Assembly: GCA_017501805.1 (NCBI GenBank)
Contig: JAFVWG010000049.1
Location: 1-11,882 of the forward strand
DNA length: 11,882 nt
Reading direction: 5' to 3'
Source: Oscillospiraceae bacterium
Lineage (GTDB): Bacteria > Bacillota > Clostridia > Oscillospirales > Oscillospiraceae
In this document: one piece after another, positions 1 to 6,203 of the stretch
Layout: every line of letters starts with the position of its first letter
How positions within the stretch are numbered: position 1 is the stretch's first letter
The notes under the pieces: model-generated
What the model saw: only the letters and a program-made list of their open reading frames with translations
Database searches by the model: none
Told to the model about the DNA's origin: nothing
Position numbers and translations under genes: made by a program

Positions 1-47
1 CAAAGACGTGAAAACGCCGGTCATGAACTTTGACAAAGCCCTTAGAG

Positions 48-93
48 AAACAGAAAATCCGAACGCTGTTCCGATTGGAACAAAGTTCGGATT
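48..93 (-). terminator. Intrinsic terminator after the tRNA cluster
   Basis: On the minus strand a 9-bp stem (85-93 with 56-64) encloses a second small stem (GTTCC/GGAAC) and is followed by a T-rich run (TTTTCTGTTT). It lies about 10 nt beyond the 3' end of tRNA-Lys and so ends the tRNA transcript. Confidence 0.75.
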
Positions 94-102
94 ATTTCTG
101 TT

Positions 103-179
103 TGGTGACCCGCTGGAGATTCGAACTCCAGACCCATTGATTAAAAGGCAATTGCTCTGCCTGCTGAGCTAGCGGGTCA
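103..179 (-). tRNA. tRNA-Lys (anticodon UUU)
   Basis: Read on the minus strand, the acceptor arms TGACCCG/CGGGTCA pair fully, the D arm is GCTC/GAGC, the anticodon loop is CTTTTAA (UUU) and the T loop is TTCGAATC. The CCA end is encoded (103-105). The last pair of the anticodon stem (C31-U39) is mismatched. It is the last gene of the cluster and lies downstream of a terminator that follows tRNA-Gln. Confidence 0.95.
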
Positions 180-196
180 TTTGCAGTATGGCTACA

Positions 197-239
197 TAAA
201 AAAATAAAGTCGGAGCAAAGCAGACCTTTACTCCGACTT
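197..239 (-). terminator. Intrinsic terminator between tRNA-Gln and tRNA-Lys
   Basis: A perfect 9-bp stem (239-231 with 215-207) is followed on the minus strand by TTTATTTTTTT. The stem begins at the final A of the encoded CCA of tRNA-Gln, so termination would happen right at the end of that tRNA, upstream of tRNA-Lys. Confidence 0.75.
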
Positions 240-313
240 GGCTGGGATGGCAGGATTCGAACCTACGAATGACGGAGTCAAAGTCCGCTGTGTTACCGCT
301 TCACCACATCCCA
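239..313 (-). tRNA. tRNA-Gln (anticodon UUG)
   Basis: Acceptor TGGGATG/CATCCCA pairs fully. The anticodon loop is CTTTGAC (UUG) on a GCGGA/TCCGT stem, the T loop is TTCGAATC, and GCCA ends the gene. Member of the minus-strand cluster. Confidence 0.95.
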
Positions 314-351
314 TCGAAGGGCAGCAGCACATCGGCGGAAAAAAGAAAAAG

Positions 352-429
352 TGGGGTGAGTGAAGGGACTCGAACCCTCGGTCTTCAGAGCCACAATCTG
401 ACGCGTTAACCAACTACGCTACACCCACC
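352..429 (-). tRNA. tRNA-His (anticodon GUG)
   Basis: The anticodon loop TTGTGGC (GUG) sits on a TCAGA/TCTGA stem. The gene encodes the extra 5' G (-1), opposite C73, that is diagnostic of tRNA-His. The acceptor GTGGGTG/CACTCAC has one G-U pair, and CCA is encoded. Confidence 0.95.
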
Positions 430-475
430 GTATTTCACTTTTCACCGCGCACAGCACGCTCCGGCCCAAAGCCGC

Positions 476-552
476 TGGCACGCCAGAAGGGACTCGAACC
501 CCTGACCCACAGCTTAGAAGGCTGTTGCTCTATCCAACTGAGCTACTGGCGC
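476..552 (-). tRNA. tRNA-Arg (anticodon UCU)
   Basis: Acceptor GCGCCAG/CTGGCGT (first pair G-U), anticodon stem ACAGC/GCTGT with loop CTTCTAA (UCU), T loop TTCGAGTC, encoded GCCA end. Confidence 0.95.
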
Positions 553-577
553 ATATTTTTCCCGCAGTTGCGGAAAA

Positions 578-651
578 TGGAGCGGGTGATGGGAATCGAA
601 CCCACGCGACCAGCTTGGAAGGCTGGGGTTCTACCATTGAACTACACCCGC
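578..651 (-). tRNA. tRNA-Gly (anticodon UCC)
   Basis: Acceptor GCGGGTG/CACCCGC, anticodon stem CCAGC/GCTGG with loop CTTCCAA (UCC), T loop TTCGATTC, encoded TCCA end. It is the first gene of the cluster, about 20 nt downstream of the cluster promoter's -10 box. Confidence 0.95.
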
Positions 652-671
652 GTCTGCAAATCAGCCATAAA

Positions 672-700
672 ATAGTATCACACGAAACCGCGCCTGTCAA
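672..700 (-). promoter_or_regulatory. Sigma-A promoter of the tRNA cluster
   Basis: On the minus strand TTGACA (700-695) is separated by exactly 17 nt from TACTAT (677-672). The -35 box is perfect and the spacing optimal. Transcription would begin near 665, just before tRNA-Gly. Confidence 0.9.
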
Positions 701-725
701 GTGCGGAAAATCAGCAAATCCGAAC

Positions 726-758
726 AAAAAGCGGGAGTGCATCGCACTCCCGCTTTTT
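726..758. terminator. Terminator hairpin after the cohesin lipoprotein gene
   Basis: A 15-nt perfect inverted repeat (726-740 with 744-758), A5 on one side and T5 on the other, lies 5 nt from the lipoprotein stop codon. It can work in both directions but most likely ends the leftward cohesin operon and insulates the tRNA promoter. Confidence 0.85.
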
Positions 759-762
759 CGGT

Positions 763-1371
763 TTATCCCTTGGCGGTCACGGTAATGCCGCCGTCCGCGA
801 AGGAGACGGGAACATCCTTCAGCTCATTGTCGTAGAAGCTCTGCGGATCGCCGCCGAGCGAGATCTTGTATTCACCCGCGTCCTTCGGCAGCTCGAAGGT
901 CAGAAGCGCGATATCGCCGTTCGACGTGTCCGCATCCTGTCCGTCCCAGAGCAGGTTGAAGGGGTTTGCGGAAAGGTCGCCGCCGGGGGTAAAGGTCAGT
1001 GAGCCGAGCGCGCCGCCGGCCTTGACGTCGGTCAGCTTCAGCGCTTCGTCATACTGCACCGTGACGAACGCACCGGCAAGTCCCGGGTTGGCGGAGATCT
1101 TCACGGGAACGGTCACGCTTTCGGTGCCCGCCTCGACCGTCGGCGAAACGAGGGAAACGGTCAGCTTGTTGATCGCGTCCTGAAGCGCGGCGTCGTCCAC
1201 CGCGGGCGTTTCTTCCTGCGTTGTCTCCGTCTCAATGGCGGGCTGCTCGGTGGTCTCGACGACCGCATCGGGCTTTGTCTCGGTGTTCTGCGCGGGGGCT
1301 TCGCCGCAGGCGGAGAGCATCCCGACGATCAGCATCGCCGCAAGCAGGATGGCAAATATTTTCTTCATCAT
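763..1371 (-). CDS. Cohesin-domain lipoprotein
   Basis: A 202-residue lipoprotein. A charged N-terminus and hydrophobic stretch lead to the lipobox LSAC with Cys22, so it should be anchored to the outer face of the membrane. Residues 27-60 are a Thr/Glu/Pro-rich linker. Residues 70-200 resemble a cohesin domain (immunoglobulin-like beta sandwich): GTESVTVPVKI, NPGLAG, YDEALKLTDV, then FTPGGDLSANPF, LLWDG and a D-x-SNG turn. Cohesins bind dockerin modules in cellulosomes, but similar domains occur in many non-cellulosomal secreted proteins. No dockerin is visible here, so the ligand is unknown. The core is nearly identical to that of the gene 24 nt upstream, pointing to tandem duplication and co-transcription. 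The start is supported by AGGAG followed by T6; the neighbouring second ATG is equally possible. Confidence 0.85.
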   Translation of the reverse strand: MMKKIFAILLAAMLIVGMLSACGEAPAQNTETKPDAVVETTEQPAIETETTQEETPAVDDAALQDAINKLTVSLVSPTVEAGTESVTVPVKISANPGLAGAFVTVQYDEALKLTDVKAGGALGSLTFTPGGDLSANPFNLLWDGQDADTSNGDIALLTFELPKDAGEYKISLGGDPQSFYDNELKDVPVSFADGGITVTAKG

Positions 1372-1395
1372 AAAAAACTCCTCTCAGATGCTCGG

Positions 1396-2460
1396 TCATT
1401 CCTTGTAATTGCGGTAGAGATAGGTAACGATATCGGCGCGCGGGCAGGCATTCATCGGATCGGGCGTGCGCACCAGACCCGTGTCGTCGATGAGCTTACC
1501 GTCCGACGCCCATTTCAGCGCTTCGTCATACCACAGCTTGTCTGCCTCGCTCTTCGCCTCAGGCTTCTTCACCGCGCGGTGGAGGAAGGTCAGCACGTGC
1601 GCGTAGGAGCAGGTCTGTTCCGGCGAGAATTTGTCTGCGGCAGTGCCGATCGTAATGCCGTTTTCCACCGCCCAGAGGACGGGCTTGAAGTACCACGCAT
1701 CCGCCGCCACATCCTTGAAGGGATTGTCAAGGCTCTTCGGCTCGGGGCATCCCTGCGCACGCCAGAGGAAGGTGACCACCTGTCCGCGCGTGCAGAGCAT
1801 CTCCGGAGAAAACTTGTCCGCCGAGGTGCCGTTCGTGACCTGCGGTTCGTGGGAATACGCCCACAGCACCGCGTCGTAATAATACGTTCCCTTTGCTATG
1901 TCCGTGAACGGGTTGACCGGAGCCGCAGGGGTCACCGGCACGACAGGTGCGACGGGCGCCGGGGGCACCGCTGCGCCGCCGTCGCCGACGGTGATGACGG
2001 CGGGCGTGAGGACAGGCACGACGTCGTTCATATTGTTGTCAAAGGTCTCGCCCTTGCGCATCGTCGGCGTCACGCTGTAACGCCCCGCGACCTTCGGCAG
2101 CGCGAAGGTCAGACGCAGGAATTCACCGTTGCTGCTGTCGGCCTCCAGCGCATCCCAAAGCACCTTGAAGGGATTCGCGGACAGATCGCCGCCCGGCGTG
2201 AACGCGAGCTTGGAAAGCGCAGTACCCTTTTCGACCTTCGTCAGTCTGAGCGCGGGGTCGTATTTCAGAGAGATCATCATACCGGCAAGTCCGGGGTTGT
2301 CCGCGATCGACACGGACAGGGTCACGCTCTCCGTACCGAGGGGCACGGTCTTGCTCTCGACCGCGATCGTGGGCGTTCCCGCGGCAAAGGCGAAGCTGCT
2401 CAGCAGGAGCAGGCACACCAGCGCAAGGCAGGAAAAGCTTCGGAAAAATCGTTTCATCAT
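1396..2460 (-). CDS. Secreted cohesin-SLH surface protein
   Basis: A 354-residue exported protein. Residues 1-27 form a signal peptide, probably cut after AFA. Residues 30-157 are a cohesin-like domain with the same landmarks as the downstream lipoprotein (LGTESVTLSV, NPGLAG, YDPALRLTKV, FTPGGDLSANPF, VLWD). Residues 163-183 are a Pro/Ala/Val linker. Three S-layer homology repeats follow, at about 184-236, 247-297 and 306-352, with NPFTDI/NPFKDV openings, FSPE and the TRGQVVTFLWRA pattern. SLH repeats generally bind pyruvylated secondary cell-wall polymers, so the cohesin would be displayed on the wall, as in the cellulosome anchor OlpA. It is the first gene of a two-gene operon with a strong GGAGGTC ribosome site. 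The third SLH repeat is the most divergent. Its partner is unknown. Confidence 0.88.
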   Translation of the reverse strand: MMKRFFRSFSCLALVCLLLLSSFAFAAGTPTIAVESKTVPLGTESVTLSVSIADNPGLAGMMISLKYDPALRLTKVEKGTALSKLAFTPGGDLSANPFKVLWDALEADSSNGEFLRLTFALPKVAGRYSVTPTMRKGETFDNNMNDVVPVLTPAVITVGDGGAAVPPAPVAPVVPVTPAAPVNPFTDIAKGTYYYDAVLWAYSHEPQVTNGTSADKFSPEMLCTRGQVVTFLWRAQGCPEPKSLDNPFKDVAADAWYFKPVLWAVENGITIGTAADKFSPEQTCSYAHVLTFLHRAVKKPEAKSEADKLWYDEALKWASDGKLIDDTGLVRTPDPMNACPRADIVTYLYRNYKE

Positions 2461-2495
2461 AAAGACCTCCGCTTCGTTTTTGCTTCTGTTTTTTC

Positions 2496-2504
2496 AGTAT
2501 AGCA
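2496..2504 (-). promoter_or_regulatory. Extended -10 promoter of the cohesin operon
   Basis: On the minus strand TGCTATACT matches an extended -10 (TGn-TATACT), about 36 nt upstream of the ATG. No good -35 is seen at 16-18 nt, which is common with extended -10 elements. Confidence 0.55.
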
Positions 2505-2540
2505 ACAACCGCGCAAAAAATCTATATCCAAATGCAGACG

Positions 2541-2584
2541 GATACAAAAAGCCTCAACAAACGAAAAGCGGTGTTTGCTGAGGC
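2541..2584 (-). terminator. Terminator between putP and the cohesin operon
   Basis: A 12-bp stem on the minus strand (2584-2573 with 2562-2551, one G-U pair) is followed by TTTTTGTAT. In the plus direction the same stem has an A-C mismatch and a poorer T run, so it is assigned to leftward transcripts coming from putP. Confidence 0.75.
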
Positions 2585-2591
2585 TTGTGTT

Positions 2592-2711
2592 TTAAATTTT
2601 ATACGCCTTTTCGGCGGCAATGGCGGTGATGATGCCGTTCGCCCCGGAGTTGATACCGAAAAAACGGCGCAGAGTAAAGCGATTTACAGACAGGATCTCC
2701 GCCGAACGCAA
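2592..2711 (-). CDS. Possible 39-residue small ORF or gene remnant
   Basis: After putP, one minus-strand frame stays open from a TAG near 2758 to a TAA at 2592. The last ~25 codons look coding (ATC, AAC, GGC, GCC, GAA, AAG, GCG, as in the neighbours), ending ..GANGIITAIAAEKAYKI. The stop lies 8 nt before the terminator stem, the usual spacing of a true gene end. Against it: there is no ATG or GTG start, the only near start is TTG at 2711 without a ribosome site, and part of the frame overlaps a strong hairpin. It could be the tail of a decayed gene, a tiny protein or chance. I do not recognise it. Confidence 0.22.
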   Translation of the reverse strand: MRSAEILSVNRFTLRRFFGINSGANGIITAIAAEKAYKI

Positions 2712-2731
2712 TTCTTTGCGCGGCGGAGATC
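2694..2731 (-). repeat. Strong hairpin in the putP 3' region
   Basis: An 11-bp perfect inverted repeat (GATCTCCGCCG, 2694-2704, with 2721-2731) encloses a further CGCA/TGCG stem. It has no T run on either strand, so it is not a standard terminator. A second hairpin (GCGGGC/GCCCGC, 2739-2744 with 2751-2756) lies between it and putP. These may protect the 3' end of the putP mRNA. Confidence 0.6.
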
Positions 2732-2790
2732 TTGTTGTGCGGGCATAAACGCCCGCCTATATTCTGCCTTGCGGTTTTTGGGCAGCCGCC

Positions 2791-4344
2791 TTACTTCCGC
2801 ACAAACTCGAAGTCTTCTTCGATCTCCTTCGCGGGAGGCGCAGTCATAAGCGACACCGCAACGATGCAGATCGAGGAGAAGATGAACGCGGGAAGCAGCT
2901 CGTAGATCGCGAAAACGCCGCCCAGCTTCGAAATGACCAGCTTCCACAGGAAGACCATTCCCGCGCCGCCGACCATACCGGCAATGGCACCGGGACGGTT
3001 CGTTCTCTTCCAGAACAGGGAGAACAGCATAATCGGACCGAAGGTCGCGCCGAAGCCCGCCCACGCGAAGGAAACGATGTTGAAAATAACGCTGTTTTCA
3101 TCCATCGCAATGAACATCGCGATCAGCGCGATGACGAGCAGGGTGATTCTCGACATCGTCATAACCTGCTTGTCGGTAGCGTTCTTTCTGCAGACGCCCT
3201 GATAGATGTTCTTCGCGAACGCGGACGCCGCGATCAGCAGATACGAGTCGGAGGAGCTGATGGTCGCCGCCAGAATGCCTGCCATCACGAAGCCTGCCAG
3301 GATGGGAGGCAGCGAGCTGGTCGCAAGCGTGATGAAGATGCTCTCCGCAGCCGAGGAGGTCAGATGGACGGTCGGGTACAGCTGTCTGCCGACAATGCCG
3401 ATGAACACGGCGACCGCCAGAGAGATGACGACCCAGATCATCGCGATCCGTCTGGAGCGCTTCAGCTCTTCTTCTTTTCTGATCGCCATAAATCTCAGAA
3501 GGACCTGCGGCATACCGAAGTAGCCGAGACCCCAGGCAAGCATCGAGAAGATGCTCAGCCAGCCGTATTCGGCAGCCGCGCCGAACACGGGCTTTCCGGC
3601 CTCAACGATCTGCACGCCCTCGGCGTCGAGCGACGGAGTGGCAAGACCGAAGAAGTCGAGGAAGCCGGGGATCGCTCTTGCATTTTCGATGACCGCGGCG
3701 AAGCCGCCGGCGCTCGCCGTGCTGATGATAACGATCACGGCCAGTGCAACGATCATCACGATGCCCTGCATAAAGTCGGACGCGCTCTCCGCGAGGAAGC
3801 CGCCGAGCGCCGTGTACAGCAGGACAAAGATCGCGCCGATGATCATCATCGAGACATAGGGCAGACCGAACAGCGTGGAGAACAGCTTGCCGCAGGTGAC
3901 GAAGCAGCTCGCCGCGTACACCGTGAAGAAGACAAGGATGAACACCGCCGCGAGGGTCATGATGACCTTCTTGTTTTCACGGAATCTGTTGGAGAAGAAC
4001 TCCGGCAGCGTGATGGAATTGTTCGCACGGATGCTGTATCTGCGGAGTCTCTTCGAGACGATCAGCCAGTTGAAGTACGTACCGATGGCAAGACCGATCG
4101 CCGTCCACGCCGCGTCGGCAAGACCGCACCAGTAGGCAACGCCGGGAAGGCCCATCAGAAGCCATCCGCTCATATCGGAGGCCTCCGCGCTCATTGCCGT
4201 CACCCAGGGACCCAGTGAGCGTCCGCCGAGGAAGTAGTTCTCCGAGCTCTTGTTTGCTTTTTTTGCAAACAGCACACCGATGATCACAACAACAGCCATA
4301 TAAACGACCATGGCGATCAAAATTTGAAGGGTTTGTCCGTTCAT
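2791..4344 (-). CDS. putP: Sodium/proline symporter PutP
   Basis: A 517-residue member of the sodium:solute symporter (SSS) family, an inner-membrane carrier that brings in L-proline with Na+. The N-terminal stretch NYFLGGRSLGPWVTAMSAEASDMSGWLLMGLPG matches PutP closely. R42, D57, S59 and G60 correspond to R40, D55, S57 and G58 of E. coli PutP, and S363/S364 (in TISSSDSYLL) to its Na+-site S340/T341. Other family marks are GYFGMPQVLLRFMAI (275-289) and SFAWAGFGATFGP in the C-terminal half. Length and the many hydrophobic segments fit a complete, typical protein. The start is supported by GGAGG seven nt upstream. It is monocistronic, with its own promoter, and separated from uraA by a terminator. 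Close relatives for other solutes exist, but the sequence fits proline best. Confidence 0.93.
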   Translation of the reverse strand: MNGQTLQILIAMVVYMAVVVIIGVLFAKKANKSSENYFLGGRSLGPWVTAMSAEASDMSGWLLMGLPGVAYWCGLADAAWTAIGLAIGTYFNWLIVSKRLRRYSIRANNSITLPEFFSNRFRENKKVIMTLAAVFILVFFTVYAASCFVTCGKLFSTLFGLPYVSMMIIGAIFVLLYTALGGFLAESASDFMQGIVMIVALAVIVIISTASAGGFAAVIENARAIPGFLDFFGLATPSLDAEGVQIVEAGKPVFGAAAEYGWLSIFSMLAWGLGYFGMPQVLLRFMAIRKEEELKRSRRIAMIWVVISLAVAVFIGIVGRQLYPTVHLTSSAAESIFITLATSSLPPILAGFVMAGILAATISSSDSYLLIAASAFAKNIYQGVCRKNATDKQVMTMSRITLLVIALIAMFIAMDENSVIFNIVSFAWAGFGATFGPIMLFSLFWKRTNRPGAIAGMVGGAGMVFLWKLVISKLGGVFAIYELLPAFIFSSICIVAVSLMTAPPAKEIEEDFEFVRK

Positions 4345-4413
4345 TTCTTTTCCTCCGGATTGATGAATTTCGTATTCCCGTCAAAAGTAAACTTTTTCTC
4401 AGTATACCGTCCG

Positions 4414-4442
4414 ATTGTACAACACTTTTGAATAAAATTCAA
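4414..4442 (-). promoter_or_regulatory. Sigma-A promoter of putP
   Basis: On the minus strand TTGAAT (4442-4437) and TACAAT (4419-4414) are 17 nt apart. A second -10-like TATACT at 4406-4401 lacks a good -35. The predicted 5' UTR is about 60 nt. Confidence 0.75.
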
Positions 4443-4515
4443 CAAAAAACTGTTTGCCGCGCAAAAAAAGCATATTTTCCCCCCGCCATCGCATCTGATC
4501 CACCGTCCCGCGGCA

Positions 4516-4558
4516 CACAAAAAAAGATCCGACCTATAAAACCCATAGGTCGGATCTT
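4516..4558 (-). terminator. Terminator of the uracil permease gene
   Basis: A perfect 14-bp stem (4558-4545 with 4537-4524) with a 7-nt loop is followed on the minus strand by TTTTTGTGTG. It starts 12 nt after the permease stop codon. Confidence 0.9.
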
Positions 4559-4570
4559 GAGATTCAGAGC

Positions 4571-5893
4571 TTACTCCGCAGCCTTCTTGGAGAGAAGCAG
4601 GTTGGCGATGATGCCGAGGATCAGCGCGCAGGCGATGGCGGTCAGAGTGACCTTGCCGATGGCCATAGCCATACCGCCGATACCGGGGATCAGGATGGAG
4701 GCAACCACGAACAGGTTCTTGTCCTGACCGAGGTCGACCTTCTGGATCATCTTCAGACCGGAGACCGCAATGAAGCCGTACAGGGTGACGCAAACGCCGC
4801 CCATCACGCAGCCGGGGATGGAATCCAGGAAGGCCACGAACGGTCCGAAGAAGGAGATGATGACGCACATAACAGCGGCAGTGGTGATGGTGATAACGGA
4901 AGCGTTGCGGGTGATCGCGACACAGCCGACGGACTCGCCGTAGGTGGTGTTCGGGCAGCCGCCGAAGAACGCACCGACCATGGAGCCGACGCCGTCACCG
5001 AGCAGGGTGCGGTGCAGACCGGGATCTTCGAGCAGCTCCTTGCCGATGATGCTGGAGAGGTTCTTGTGGTCGGCAATGTGCTCGGCGAACACGACGAACG
5101 CAACGGGGACGTATGCGACCGCAACGGTGGCGATGTAGGAGCCGTTGATCTCCTGCACACCCTTCATCGCCGCAAGGAAGGAGAATTCCGGAACAGCGAA
5201 GATCTGCAGGTTCTGGAACACGGAGAAGTCGATGACGGGGATGCCGCAGACGGTGAAGATGGCAGCCACAACATAGCCGGCGAGGATGCCGATGATGAAG
5301 GGGATGAGCTTGATCATCTTCTTGCCGTAGGTGGAGGTGATCATGACCACAAACAGGGTGACCAGCGCGCAGACCAGAGATGCCCATGCGGGAGCGCTCA
5401 TGATGAAAGCACCGTTGCCGTCCTGCGGACCGTAGGAGAACACGTCCTTAACGGCGGCGCCGGCAAGCGACAGACCGATGAGCGCAACGGTGGGGCCGAT
5501 GACCACGGGAGGCATCAGCTTGTTGATCCACATAACGCCCACGAGCTTGACGATCGCGGCGATGACCACGTACACAAGGCCCGCAAACACAGCGCCGAGG
5601 ATGATGCCCGCAAAACCGGCGGAAGCGGAGGTCGCACCGGCGAAGGCCGCGACCATCGAGCCGATGAAGGCGAAGGAAGAGCCCAGGAACACGGGGCTGC
5701 GGAACTTGGTGAACAGCTGGTAAACGATGGTGCCGACGCCCGCGCCGAACAGAGCCGCGGAAGCGGACATACCGTTGCCGACGATCGCGGGAACGGCGAT
5801 GGTTGCTGCCAGGATCGCCAGGACCTGCTGGAAAGCGAAGACCAGCAGCTGTGCGAACTTGGGCTTGTCTTTGATGCCATAGATCAGATTCAT
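4571..5893 (-). CDS. uraA: Uracil permease, NCS2 (UraA/PyrP) family
   Basis: A 440-residue polytopic membrane protein of the nucleobase:cation symporter-2 family, importing uracil with protons for pyrimidine salvage. The N-terminal QQVLAILAATIAVP and PVFLGSSFAFI are typical of UraA/PyrP. The two glutamates that bind uracil in UraA (E241, E290) are present as E271 (AEHIADHKNL) and E320 (NTTYGESVG). The conserved DG-GSM-GAFFGGCPNTTYGE block is intact. Length is normal. The start has AAAGGAG ten nt upstream. The gene is monocistronic, with its own terminator and a ~185-nt leader holding a second terminator, which suggests attenuation. Xanthine permeases share the fold but differ around the TTYGE motif, so uracil is favoured. 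Confidence 0.92.
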   Translation of the reverse strand: MNLIYGIKDKPKFAQLLVFAFQQVLAILAATIAVPAIVGNGMSASAALFGAGVGTIVYQLFTKFRSPVFLGSSFAFIGSMVAAFAGATSASAGFAGIILGAVFAGLVYVVIAAIVKLVGVMWINKLMPPVVIGPTVALIGLSLAGAAVKDVFSYGPQDGNGAFIMSAPAWASLVCALVTLFVVMITSTYGKKMIKLIPFIIGILAGYVVAAIFTVCGIPVIDFSVFQNLQIFAVPEFSFLAAMKGVQEINGSYIATVAVAYVPVAFVVFAEHIADHKNLSSIIGKELLEDPGLHRTLLGDGVGSMVGAFFGGCPNTTYGESVGCVAITRNASVITITTAAVMCVIISFFGPFVAFLDSIPGCVMGGVCVTLYGFIAVSGLKMIQKVDLGQDKNLFVVASILIPGIGGMAMAIGKVTLTAIACALILGIIANLLLSKKAAE

Positions 5894-5939
5894 GATGTTT
5901 CTACTCCTTTCACGTTTGCGTTTCTTTTTCTCGGCGCAT

Positions 5940-5970
5940 AAAAAAAGAATTGTCCCAAAAAAACAATTCT
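5940..5970 (-). terminator. Leader terminator (possible attenuator) upstream of uraA
   Basis: An 8-bp stem AGAATTGT/ACAATTCT (5970-5963 with 5953-5946) runs directly into seven Ts on the minus strand. It lies downstream of the uraA promoter and 47 nt upstream of its ATG, so full termination would silence the gene unless it is relieved. Confidence 0.7.
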
Positions 5971-6078
5971 CAAATGAAACACGTCTTCAAAAAAGAAACA
6001 AGAGCGGAAATACGGCGTCCTGCGGCGGTTTTCACAGAAATGACCAACATTGCGCTGCACTCCCTTTCTCTTTGCGTC
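5971..6078 (-). promoter_or_regulatory. uraA leader RNA, unassigned regulator
   Basis: The transcribed leader between the uraA promoter and the leader terminator. Bacterial uracil permease genes are often controlled by PyrR-mediated attenuation, but I could not find the PyrR binding-loop consensus, nor a purine riboswitch core. Only weak stems are visible by eye, such as UUUC/GAAA near 6035. The regulator and the antiterminator pairing are therefore unknown. Confidence 0.4.
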
Positions 6079-6084
6079 TCTGCC

Positions 6085-6113
6085 ATTTTATCCCGAATGG
6101 CGAAAAATGTCAA
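6085..6113 (-). promoter_or_regulatory. Sigma-A promoter of uraA
   Basis: On the minus strand a perfect TTGACA (6113-6108) lies 17 nt from TAAAAT (6090-6085). This strong promoter starts transcription near 6078, giving a leader of about 185 nt before the ATG at 5893. Confidence 0.88.
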
Positions 6114-6144
6114 GGTGGGTCGCCCGGTTTGCTGAAAATAATTT

Positions 6145-6163
6145 GCCGCTTTTCGGAAGCGGC
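6145..6163. repeat. Inverted repeat in the rluA promoter region
   Basis: GCCGCTT-N5-AAGCGGC, a 7-bp perfect inverted repeat, occupies the place where the -35 region of the rluA promoter would fall. It could be an operator or merely a hairpin. It has no T run, so it is not a clear terminator. Confidence 0.45.
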
Positions 6164-6170
6164 GTGTTGT

Positions 6171-6178
6171 GCTACAAT
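6171..6178 (+). promoter_or_regulatory. Promoter -10 of the pseudouridine synthase gene
   Basis: TGTGCTACAAT provides an extended -10 (TGC-TACAAT, with TACAAT at 6173-6178). No good -35 is seen at the right distance. The transcript would have a very short leader reaching AGGAGGT at 6190-6196. Confidence 0.5.
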
Positions 6179-6203
6179 GAGAAAAAAGCAGGAGGTGGAC
6201 GGC

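Noticed and set aside
2..175. Plus-strand open frame ending ..LEIRTPDPLIKRQLL across tRNA-Lys
   Set aside because: This is the familiar false peptide produced by reading the antisense of a tRNA-Lys gene. The frame also runs through the cluster terminator.
3364..4218. Long plus-strand open frames opposite putP, uraA, folC and the cohesin genes
   Set aside because: They are rich in Arg, His and Asp with no recognisable domain or ribosome site, and mirror GC-rich real genes on the other strand.
5971..6078. PyrR binding loop or purine riboswitch in the uraA leader
   Set aside because: No stretch fits the PyrR loop consensus or the purine aptamer core; only short GA-rich strings are present.
5892..6203. 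Upstream extension of the pseudouridine synthase frame
   Set aside because: It would run through the uraA promoter and leader. The GTG at 6204 has an ideal ribosome site and family-like length.
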